A DNA stretch of 33,878 nt. Source: Myxococcota bacterium (GTDB taxonomy: Bacteria; Myxococcota_A; Polyangia; Palsa-1104; JAEUJZ01). This document shows positions 16,312 through 23,204 of the stretch, one piece after another (the first letter of the stretch is position 1; every line of letters begins with the position of its first letter). Both the position numbers and the translations under genes were made by a program. The notes below the pieces were generated by a model that was given only the letters and a program-made list of their open reading frames with translations, searched no databases and was not told the DNA's origin. The stretch covers positions 1 to 33,878 of the forward strand of contig JANWXW010000012.1 of assembly GCA_025057315.1 (NCBI GenBank). The letters are read 5' to 3'.

Positions 16312-17558
16312 CACGGCTCGAAGCGCAGGAGCTGGTCCCCCATGCGCAGCACGTCGGAGGGTCGCAGCTCACGATCTCCGCGCACACGCAGGTAGGTGCC
16401 GTTGGAGGAGTTCTGATCGATGAGGCGGGCGCGGTTGCCAGACCGCGACAGCACGGCGTGCCGCCGCGACATAAACTCATCGTCCGGGAAGGTGATGTCT
16501 CCCTCCTCGCGCCCCAGGACCACCTCGGGCCGGCTCAGGTACCACATGTCACGGGTGGTACCAGCGCAGGTCAGCTGGCGCAGCCGGCCCCACGATTCGC
16601 GCGGTGCGCTGCCAAAGAGACGCACGCCATGCTCTACCAGCGAGGGTGGGTCGCGCTCTTCGGGCGACAGCGCCTCGAAGCGGAGCAGCTCCTTGCCGAC
16701 GTAGAACACATCGCCCGGCTGCAGCTCGTGCGGCTCGCGCAGCCGGATGAAGACGCCGTTGACGGTGTCCAGCACGCGGATGCGCACCACGCCCCCATAG
16801 GCCAGAAGGCGCGCATGACGGGGGGCCAGAAAAGGATCCTCGGCAAAGCACAGGTTGCCCTCGGTGCGGCCGATGTCGAATGTCTCGCCCGTGAGCGGAA
16901 TGACATCCCCGTCTGAACCGTCGCGGCGCACGGTGATCAACCGGCCGACCAGCTGACCGCCCCCCCGCACGGGCGGCCCCCCCGCTGGACCAGCCGCTGC
17001 AGCCCCGGTCAGCCCGGTCGGTGCGGCGCCGACCGGCCCAGCTCCAAAGCCCGGCGCCCCGGAAGCAGGACGCAGCCCTGCGGGCGGCGTCGGCATCAGC
17101 GGCATGGCCTTGGCCACCACGCCGGCGCGCCCTGCCGGACCCGCCGCCCCGTCAGAGCCTGCCGGCCCCACAGCGACCCCCTGGAGGCGGTGGCCGCAGT
17201 GCTGGCAGAAGGCATACCCCGCCGGCGTCTGCCGACCGCACTGGCTGCAGGCGACCCGCCCAGGCGCAGGGCCACCGGTGGCAGGCCGACCGGTCTGCAG
17301 CGCCGTGCCGCACATCTTGCAGAAGCTCATCCCCGCCGGGTTCATCGTGCCGCAGGAGGGACAAGCCGGCCCCTCAGGCCCCCGTGGCCGAGCTCCCACC
17401 GCTGGCATGGCTCCTGGCTGAAAGGGCTGGACCACCTGGGGCACCGCCGGGGGGACCTGAGCCGCCTGGACCCCAGGCAGCTCGATGCGCTGGCCACAAT
17501 CTTGGCAGAATAGCGCCCCCTCTCGATTTGCCTTCCCGCAGTGTGCACACCGTGGCAT
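16311..17558 (-). CDS. Zinc-ribbon and double-FHA domain protein
   Basis: FHA domains bind phosphothreonine peptides. The 415-residue product starts with three zinc ribbons, with CxxC pairs at Cys 4/7 and 18/21, 66/69 and 80/83, 104/107 and 118/121. A Gly/Ala/Pro-rich linker (about 125-210) follows, then two FHA domains. The first (about 215-300) is less canonical (FDIGRTEGN, APRHARL, NGVFIRL). The second (about 330-415) is textbook: VVLGREEGD, MSRRHAVL, QNSSNGTYLRV. ATG 17558 is chosen over GTG 17570 because GAGAGG lies just upstream. It is the first gene of an operon with a PP2C phosphatase, pointing to control by reversible Thr phosphorylation. No signal peptide is seen, so it is cytoplasmic. 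Confidence 0.9.
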   Translation of the reverse strand: MPRCAHCGKANREGALFCQDCGQRIELPGVQAAQVPPAVPQVVQPFQPGAMPAVGARPRGPEGPACPSCGTMNPAGMSFCKMCGTALQTGRPATGGPAPGRVACSQCGRQTPAGYAFCQHCGHRLQGVAVGPAGSDGAAGPAGRAGVVAKAMPLMPTPPAGLRPASGAPGFGAGPVGAAPTGLTGAAAAGPAGGPPVRGGGQLVGRLITVRRDGSDGDVIPLTGETFDIGRTEGNLCFAEDPFLAPRHARLLAYGGVVRIRVLDTVNGVFIRLREPHELQPGDVFYVGKELLRFEALSPEERDPPSLVEHGVRLFGSAPRESWGRLRQLTCAGTTRDMWYLSRPEVVLGREEGDITFPDDEFMSRRHAVLSRSGNRARLIDQNSSNGTYLRVRGDRELRPSDVLRMGDQLLRFEP

Positions 17559-17715
17559 GTGGCCTCTCACCTCGGCCGTTCGGATCGTTTTATCATTTCA
17601 TTGCCAGCAATCAGCCCGCCTCACCACACCGCCCCTCCTCCACTCAGACAGAGCAGGAGAAGGGAAGGGTTTACAGGCCTCAGGGCCTGCGCTAGAACCG
17701 CTCAGCTTCTCTCGT
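17559..17715. promoter_or_regulatory. Divergent intergenic region with a small palindrome
   Basis: It separates the minus-strand FHA operon from the + strand lipoprotein gene and must hold both promoters. I found no convincing -35/-10 pair. A perfect inverted repeat, CAGGCC (17674-17679) and GGCCTG (17684-17689) with a four-base loop, lies 26 bases before the lipoprotein start and could be an operator or mRNA hairpin. Confidence 0.35.
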
Positions 17716-18783
17716 ATGAACATACCGACGACCAACCGCGGGATCAAGGCGGGATTCCTGGCGACCCTGCTCCTTGGGGGCTGCGCCGGCCCCCTGGTCC
17801 AGGCGCCCTTTCCCGAGCGGCCCGACACCGTGCGGCCGGGCTCCCTGCGCGGTCCCTTCGACGGCCAGGTGCTCGATCGGGCCAGCGGCAACCCCATCTC
17901 CTCGGCGCTGGTGATCGGCTGCTGGAGCTACGAGCACAGCGGCCCGTTGCCAGCGCCGGTGGCCGCTCGGAGCGTATCAGTGCTCACCGGCAGCGACGGA
18001 ACGTATGTCCTACCAGCAGCCCCCCTTCCGCCCCCAGGTCAGGTGCTGGCCCGCTTCACGCTCCTTGTCTACAAGGCCGGCTACATCGGCTACCGGTCCG
18101 ATCTTCGCTACGAGGACCGCGGCATCCGCCGTGACTTCGCCCAGCACCGCAACCGCGTCCTCCTGGAGCGATTTCCCGACGGTGAATCGTGGGCGCGTCA
18201 CCTCGTGTTCCTAGGCGGACCAGCGGCCCTGCGGCGGGCCGCCCAGGCCGAGCTGATGCAGGCTGCCCAGGAGCTCGCCCGGGAGCAGCCGGCGCTGCAA
18301 CCGGAGCCCGACCCACAACCCGAGCCACCGCCGCCTCCTCTGCCCGAAGCACAGAAGCTGTTGCGGGCCGTGGACCTGGAAGCACGGAGCCGGGGGCTGC
18401 GCTTTGCCGTGCTGCCCCTGGCAGACAACCTGAGCGGCGAGCCCAAGGGGCCGCGCTATGACGGCGTCCACTACCGCGCCCTGGGCCGGCCCGAGTCCTT
18501 CGACGCCGCGCTGCGGCTGTGGCGGCCGGGCAGTCCAGAGGACGCCGAGGCGCTGTTTTCCCGCCTGGCGCAGGCAATCCAAGGCCACGAGCTGGCCGGA
18601 CCGGCCGATCGGACCCTGGTGGCCTTCGATGGCAAGCGGCGGCTGCGCGGCGCGGCGGCCCTGCTGCGCGAGCGCGGCCTGGTGCTGCAGGTGGTCTGCG
18701 GCACCAGCCTGTGTCGCCGGACCGAGGACGCTACCCGCCTGCTGCAGGAGGCGATCGGCCGCCTTGCGGAGGACTCGCCATGA
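17716..18783 (+). CDS. Lipoprotein with a carboxypeptidase-regulatory-like domain
   Basis: The 355-residue product begins MNIPTTNRGIKAGFLATLLL followed by GGC, a lipobox with Cys 23, so it should be lipid-anchored. Residues about 45-140 (FDGQVLDRASGNPISSALV, then GSDGTYVLP and YKAGYIGYRSD) look like a carboxypeptidase regulatory-like beta-sandwich, often found on surface proteins. A Pro/Glu-rich linker (about 190-215) leads to a C-terminal region without a recognised family. ATG 17716 has no clear ribosome site but is the only start that gives a signal peptide. Its stop overlaps the next gene start (ATGA), so the two are probably a functional pair. Confidence 0.75.
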   Translation: MNIPTTNRGIKAGFLATLLLGGCAGPLVQAPFPERPDTVRPGSLRGPFDGQVLDRASGNPISSALVIGCWSYEHSGPLPAPVAARSVSVLTGSDGTYVLPAAPLPPPGQVLARFTLLVYKAGYIGYRSDLRYEDRGIRRDFAQHRNRVLLERFPDGESWARHLVFLGGPAALRRAAQAELMQAAQELAREQPALQPEPDPQPEPPPPPLPEAQKLLRAVDLEARSRGLRFAVLPLADNLSGEPKGPRYDGVHYRALGRPESFDAALRLWRPGSPEDAEALFSRLAQAIQGHELAGPADRTLVAFDGKRRLRGAAALLRERGLVLQVVCGTSLCRRTEDATRLLQEAIGRLAEDSP

Positions 18784-20723
18784 TCGTGCTCGCTCCCCGG
18801 CACCTTGCCTGGTTGCTCCCCCTGCTGGCCACCTCGGCCCAGGCGTATGAGGGCACCACGACCCTGGCAGGGCTGACCGAGCGCGCCGCCCTGGCCTCGC
18901 GGCTGCACCGGCAGCTCATGGAGCGCTTTGGCCTCCCTCTGGGGCTGTTCGAGCCGCTGCAGTGGGATCCAGAGCAGCTACCTGCCGCGGCAGCGCGCGA
19001 TCTGGAAGCGCGCCTGCGGGGCCTGGATCCTGCCGAGGGCTATGCTCCGGCCGTCGTGCCCGGTCTGCGCTCGCCCCCCTTGCGCCGGCAGACCGCGCTG
19101 GGATGGCTGGTGGCCGGCACGGTCCTGGAGACGCTCCCCCCGGTGCGGCTGAGAAACCACTTTCTCGATCCAACCGGCAGGGGGCTGAGCCGGCCGCCCG
19201 GCCTCAGTGCGGCCGCCGCCTCGCTGCGCGCTCTGGCCGCGGGCCTATCCTCGTTTCGTCAGCTGGTGACCGGCACCGCGTTTGACGGCACCGGCCTGCC
19301 ATCCACAGAGTGGCTGCAATCGGCCGACAACGAGCTGGGGCTGGTGGCCTTCGTCCAGGCCCATGAGCGGGCGGTGCTCGCCCAAAAGCCCCAGGCAAGA
19401 GAGACGGCGCTCGTGCAGCTGCTGTTGGCCGCAGGCGGCATGCTCGCCCTGCTGGAGCAGGCCGGCGATCCCGCCTACGTGCGCAACGATCTGGACGCGC
19501 TGCTCGTCGATGGGGGCCCCTATGGGCGCCACGTGGCGCAGCGCTTCGGTCGGGCTGGCGTGCCCGCACCCGCCCCGGCGGTGGGCGAGCCCCCTCGACA
19601 CCTCGTGGATCTTTTTTATAATGCAGCTGGCACCGGCCTGGTTCAGCGGACCGCGCGACGTTTCTTCTCACCGCGCACCCTGCCAGGCACCGGGGCGCCC
19701 CTGGTGGAGGGCGCCCGTACGCTGCTGGGCGAGGTGCCGGCTCGCGGCGTGCCGCTTACACCGATGCCGCCGGGCTGGCCCACCAAGGAGGCGGGATATC
19801 TGGGCACCGCCGAGATCCCCCACCTGGCCGCTTGGAGCCGCCTCCAGCTGGGCGGCCGGCCGCTGCTGCGCTGGGCCCTGGACCCGCGCTGCCATGACAG
19901 CTACGCGGCGGTGCTCCTGCCCGAGATCGCCCGCCATGCCACCTGGGCGCTGGATCTGCTGTTCCGCGGCCAGCTCCATGTGGACTGGGGCCCACCCCAG
20001 GGCGAACGGAGGCTGCGCGTGCGCGCCCTGGGCGTGGCGCTGCGCGGGGGGACGCTCACCGTGGCCGGCGAGGGGGCCCAGGGGGAGCGACGGCCGCTGG
20101 GCACCTCGACGGTAGGTGAGGTCAACCCAGGCGGTGAGCTGCCCCTGCCCTCGCTCGGTCCGCTGGCGGGCCTGCGCCGGCTGGCCCTGCTCTACCGCGG
20201 CGCCGACGAGCACGGCGAGCCGCTGCTGCTGGCCACGCAGATGGACCTGTCGCGCCCAGAAGCCGAGCCATCCGAGCGCCGCCAGGGTGCCCTCCACGCG
20301 CCCCATCGGCGGGGCGACCCCGGGCTGCCGGAAACAGGGCCCCGCGCCCGGGCCGTCCCCGGTCTTGCCCAACCAAGCCTCCCTTTCCCGAAGCGACCCC
20401 AGCTCCGCCCGAGCCGTCCCCTGGTCTTGCCCAACCAAGCCTCCCTTTCCCGAAGCGACCCCAGCCCCGCCCGCAAGGGCCGCCGGCCTGCCCGGGCCCA
20501 GGCTGCACCTCCAGCCGCGCCAGATCGCTGGCAGGGGGCCGGCGCTGGCGGTTTGTTCGGCCACGGCGCGCTCAGAACGGGCGTAGCTCCCCACCCAGAC
20601 GAGCGGCCCCGTTGCTGCCCCGATCAGCTGCGACGCAGGACCCGGCGTAGCCGGCCGCCATATCCCCGCTCGGGGCGATGCCACCCTCGCTGGGGCCCGG
20701 AATCGGCCCGGACCGGCCCGTGA
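18780..20723 (+). CDS. Large exported protein, possibly a metal-site-lacking relative of zinc-dependent phospholipase C-like proteins
   Basis: The 647-residue product starts at ATG 18780, overlapping the lipoprotein gene by four bases. A signal peptide is clear (MIVLAPRHLAWLLPLLATSA, likely cleaved after QA at residue 22). The early block AGLTERAALASRLH and the NHFLDPTGRGL motif resemble large myxobacterial exported proteins that I associate, without certainty, with zinc-dependent phospholipase C/P1-nuclease-like folds. The block where such enzymes carry HxxxD and a later His reads MLALLEQAGDPAYVRND, so ligands may be lost. The last roughly 150 codons (after about 20270) have different codon character, contain a tandem repeat and may not be the true C-terminus. 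Function unknown. Confidence 0.6.
   Translation: MIVLAPRHLAWLLPLLATSAQAYEGTTTLAGLTERAALASRLHRQLMERFGLPLGLFEPLQWDPEQLPAAAARDLEARLRGLDPAEGYAPAVVPGLRSPPLRRQTALGWLVAGTVLETLPPVRLRNHFLDPTGRGLSRPPGLSAAAASLRALAAGLSSFRQLVTGTAFDGTGLPSTEWLQSADNELGLVAFVQAHERAVLAQKPQARETALVQLLLAAGGMLALLEQAGDPAYVRNDLDALLVDGGPYGRHVAQRFGRAGVPAPAPAVGEPPRHLVDLFYNAAGTGLVQRTARRFFSPRTLPGTGAPLVEGARTLLGEVPARGVPLTPMPPGWPTKEAGYLGTAEIPHLAAWSRLQLGGRPLLRWALDPRCHDSYAAVLLPEIARHATWALDLLFRGQLHVDWGPPQGERRLRVRALGVALRGGTLTVAGEGAQGERRPLGTSTVGEVNPGGELPLPSLGPLAGLRRLALLYRGADEHGEPLLLATQMDLSRPEAEPSERRQGALHAPHRRGDPGLPETGPRARAVPGLAQPSLPFPKRPQLRPSRPLVLPNQASLSRSDPSPARKGRRPARAQAAPPAAPDRWQGAGAGGLFGHGALRTGVAPHPDERPRCCPDQLRRRTRRSRPPYPRSGRCHPRWGPESARTGP
20352..20474. 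repeat. Two tandem copies of a 61/62-bp repeat
   Basis: Copy one (20352-20412, 61 bp) and copy two (20413-20474, 62 bp) differ by one inserted T and two substitutions near the end. Both contain the core CTTGCCCAACCAAGCC and CTCCCTTTCCCGAAGCGACC. The odd length shifts the reading frame between copies, so the encoded peptides differ. It lies in the 3' part of the large exported-protein gene. Confidence 0.9.
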
Positions 20724-21290
20724 CCCACCAGACGCCGAGCAGGCCGCAGGCTCCATGGCCCGCCCTGCCCCCACCTGCGGCAACCGACAAGCCGGGGTCG
20801 CTGTCCGCGTTGCCCACCAGGATGGTTGGCCCCGCTGCGCCAGCGCCTCCCTGAGCACCCACGTCCCATGGGGCCCGGTTGCGGCCCCACCGGATCGGGA
20901 CCCCCCTCGGGGGAACAGCCGTCCTGCGGGCAGACCCCGTCGCTGCGCTGGCACAGCTGCTCCAGCTCCAGCGGGGCGCCATCGACCGTGGCATCGACCG
21001 CGCCATCGACCCTGAAGGTGCCACCGCCCCCCATGGGAACGCTGGGGGGAAGCGGTCGCCGCCAGGCCACCTCTGCTGTTCGTGGGCTCTCCGCCGCACC
21101 CAGGGCCAAGGGGTTGGTCCGAGCAGGCATTGTGCCACCTGACCGGCGCCTGGCTCGTGCCCCTCCAGGGTCGGCTGACCGGCCCTGCGCGTCCAGGTCC
21201 ACGTCGGCGGCGTCCATCTCAGTTCGCACGCGGGGTCCGATTGCTCTGTCGCCCCTGCAGCCGGCAGAGGGCGGCATCCACCCTGCCCCG
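20572..21290 (-). pseudogene. Frame-hopping coding signal, possible broken gene or assembly-damaged gene
   Basis: No single frame reads as a sensible protein. By eye, third-codon-position G+C and protein-like content move between two minus-strand frames. MDAADVDLDAQGR and TFRVDGAVDATVDGAPLELE are in one frame, while AGQPTLEGHEPGAGQVAQCL and TILVGNADSDPGLSVAAGG, ending at a TGA at 20572-20574, are in the other. Two of the switches coincide with C6/G6 homopolymers (about 21018-21033 and about 20900). The product would be Gly/Val/Asp-rich with several Cys. It could be a decayed gene, a phase-variable gene or a sequence with indel errors. The + strand neighbour covers part of it (to 20723). Confidence 0.35.
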
Positions 21291-21328
21291 ACGAACCGGG
21301 GCTGGCCCTCCCCAGGGGCTGGCAGGGC

Positions 21329-22141
21329 TCAGCCCGCAGCCGGCTCTGCGGCCAGGCCGGGCTGGTCCAGGCGGCGGCACAGCGGCAGCAGCTCTTCCGG
21401 TAGGATCGGGTACCAGCCCGGCTCGGTCCTGAGGCGCCGGCCGACCTCGTCGCGAACCAAGCGCAGCGCCGCACGCCAGGTGGCCCGCCGCAGGGGCAGC
21501 AGCAGGCTCGCCAGCAGCGGCGTGCAGCGACCGGCCAGCGGGCCCCGCAGGGCCGGCCCGAGGGCGCTCCGCCACAGGTCCTCATCGGACATCACCCGGG
21601 CCAGCGTGGCCGGCCTGACCCCAGGTGGGTCGAACAGCAGGCCCAGCGGCACCAACGCGGCCGTCGCCACAGCGGACCGCGGCGGCAAGCGAGCCACCCC
21701 CGCCGAGGCCAGGACCGCCACGCGAGGCCAGGGCTCCACCCACGGCAGACAGGGCAAGCCCACCGCGGCCGCATCGGCACCGGGCGCCAGGGCCGAGGCC
21801 GCCTCCACCAGCAGGGCCGCCGCGGCGGCCGGTCCGCACACGCGAGCCCGACCCACCCCCGGCAGGCAAAGCTCGGCCAGCCACGCTGCCTCCGAGGGAG
21901 TGCACAGGTACAGGGCGCGCCGGCTGGAGGGGCGTTCCTGGATGAAGACGGGACAGGCGGGCGATGGACGGTCCGCGGGGTGGAAGCAGACCCTGAGCGG
22001 CGCGCACGGCAGCACGGCACTGGCAGCGAAGTCAAGCGCCAGCAGGCCCAGCGGCTCCAGCGCCAGGCCGGCACTGCGCTCGAGCTGGCAGAGGCGACGC
22101 GCCAGGCCGCTGCCGGCTGGGCGGCGGCGGAAAAGGCCCAT
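21329..22141 (-). CDS. Conserved-looking protein of unknown function
   Basis: No family recognised. The product from ATG 22141 has 270 residues, starting MGLFRRRPAGSGLARRLCQL. It is rich in Leu, Ala and Pro, with several short hydrophobic stretches but no clear signal peptide or regular membrane helices. The C-terminal part (GPALRGPLAGRCTPLLASLL to LPLCRRLDQPGL) is more helical and charged. Codon third positions are strongly G+C, as in neighbouring real genes. GAGCGG just before the ATG is a weak ribosome site. It is transcribed away from the Gly/Trp-rich lipoprotein gene, with 126 bases between their starts. Confidence 0.6.
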   Translation of the reverse strand: MGLFRRRPAGSGLARRLCQLERSAGLALEPLGLLALDFAASAVLPCAPLRVCFHPADRPSPACPVFIQERPSSRRALYLCTPSEAAWLAELCLPGVGRARVCGPAAAAALLVEAASALAPGADAAAVGLPCLPWVEPWPRVAVLASAGVARLPPRSAVATAALVPLGLLFDPPGVRPATLARVMSDEDLWRSALGPALRGPLAGRCTPLLASLLLPLRRATWRAALRLVRDEVGRRLRTEPGWYPILPEELLPLCRRLDQPGLAAEPAAG

Positions 22142-22267
22142 TCCGCTCAGATAGCACGAATCAGCGCCGCGGCCAGAGCCAGGACTTGCCCAGCATCCAA
22201 TCCAGGTGCACATTTCTTACAGCGACTCAGACTGGCCGCCCGGCGGGCGGCGCGGGAGGTTTTCATC

Positions 22268-23140
22268 ATGCGCTGGCTGACACCACTGACCTCTGGGGTT
22301 GTGGCCCTGCTGGTGGGCTGTGCGAGCGCGCCGCGGCCCGTGCCCGTCGGTGGACAACCGATGGCCACGGTAGAGGGCGCGGGCATCGTGCTGTCTGTGC
22401 CCCGCCTGGATCCGAGCGCCTATCCGGACGACATGCTGGAGGCGGCCGAGGCGGTCTTTGTGGCGGTGGAGAACCGCTCTCAGGTGGAGATTCTGGTGGA
22501 TCTAGCCGACTTCCAGCTCATGGGTCCCGGCGGCATGAGCGTCACGCCGGTATCGCCCAACCAGCTGGCCTTCTCGGCGCTGGTTCCGGGCCGCCCGGGT
22601 CCGGCCAGGCGCCCGTCGTTGCTGGCCGAAGGCGCCCCGGTGTACGCCGGGCCCATCGTGCCGGTGGAGCAGAGGGTGGTGCCGCCGCCGGCTCCCGCGG
22701 TCCGCGCCCCGGTCCCACCGCCGGCCCCCTCGTTCCGAGGTGGAGCTGGCTTCGTCAGCCCGGGGTTCCGGGCCGGCTGGGGCGCAGGCGTTGGGGTCTA
22801 TCGCGGCGGCTGGGGTGCGGGGGCCTGGGTCGGGCCCCCAGGCTGGGGCTCCTGGTGGTGGGGCTGGTACGGACCGGGCTGGTGGGGGCCAGGGTGGTGG
22901 TGGTACGGACCGGGCTGGTGGGGGCCAGGGTTTGCCATTCGCAGCCGAGACGATGCGATCCGCTTCGGCTTGCCAGCGGGACGCCTGCCGCCTGGAGGCC
23001 GCGTCGCGGGGTTCCTCTATTTCCCCCGCCGCTCCGTCACGGAGGGCACCCAGCTCACGCTGCGCTGGCAGGTCCGCGAGGCGCAGTCGCGAAACGTGCT
23101 GGCCGAGCTGCGCGTGCCGCTGGAGCTGATGGCCGACTGA
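22268..23140 (+). CDS. Lipoprotein with a Gly/Trp-rich low-complexity tract
   Basis: The 290-residue product begins MRWLTPLTSGVVALLVGC, a lipobox with Cys 18, so it should be lipid-anchored. GGGAGG nine bases before ATG 22268 supports the start. The N-terminal domain (about 35-120) looks beta-rich, with AVFVAVENRSQVEILVDLAD and FQLMGPGG. A Pro/Ala linker is followed by a striking Gly/Trp/Tyr segment at about residues 175-222 built from repeats of WYGPGWWGPG. The C-terminal part (about 223-290) is again beta-rich, with GGRVAGFLYFPRR and LTLRWQVREAQ. The Gly/Trp tract suggests surface adhesion or membrane contact, but the function is not known. Confidence 0.75.
   Translation: MRWLTPLTSGVVALLVGCASAPRPVPVGGQPMATVEGAGIVLSVPRLDPSAYPDDMLEAAEAVFVAVENRSQVEILVDLADFQLMGPGGMSVTPVSPNQLAFSALVPGRPGPARRPSLLAEGAPVYAGPIVPVEQRVVPPPAPAVRAPVPPPAPSFRGGAGFVSPGFRAGWGAGVGVYRGGWGAGAWVGPPGWGSWWWGWYGPGWWGPGWWWYGPGWWGPGFAIRSRDDAIRFGLPAGRLPPGGRVAGFLYFPRRSVTEGTQLTLRWQVREAQSRNVLAELRVPLELMAD
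22865..22930 (+). repeat. Two identical 30-bp copies in the Gly/Trp tract
   Basis: 22865-22894 and 22901-22930 are identical (each encoding WYGPGWWGPG) with a 36-bp period, separated by a Trp-Trp pair. The period is a whole number of codons, so copy-number change would keep the frame. Confidence 0.9.
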
Positions 23141-23150
23141 TTGCCGCGCC

Positions 23151-23204
23151 CCCCCTAGATGCCCTTGGGCCGCGTATCCCCCTAGACGCCCTTGAGCCGC
23201 GTAT
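23151..23204. repeat. 27-bp tandem duplication at the end of the wzy-like gene
   Basis: 23151-23177 and 23178-23204 match at 25 of 27 positions. The inner copy holds the last codons and stop (YTRLKGV then TAG) of the O-antigen-ligase-like gene; the outer copy reads on as a decayed second ending (TRPKGI then TAG). Confidence 0.85.

Noticed and set aside
20352..20474. CRISPR array.
   Set aside because: There are only two directly abutting copies of a 61/62-bp unit, with no spacers and no cas genes.
20826..22154. A 442-codon + strand reading frame.
   Set aside because: Its Ser/Arg/Ala-rich translation has no recognisable feature and it lies over the minus-strand gene at 21329-22141, which has better codon character.
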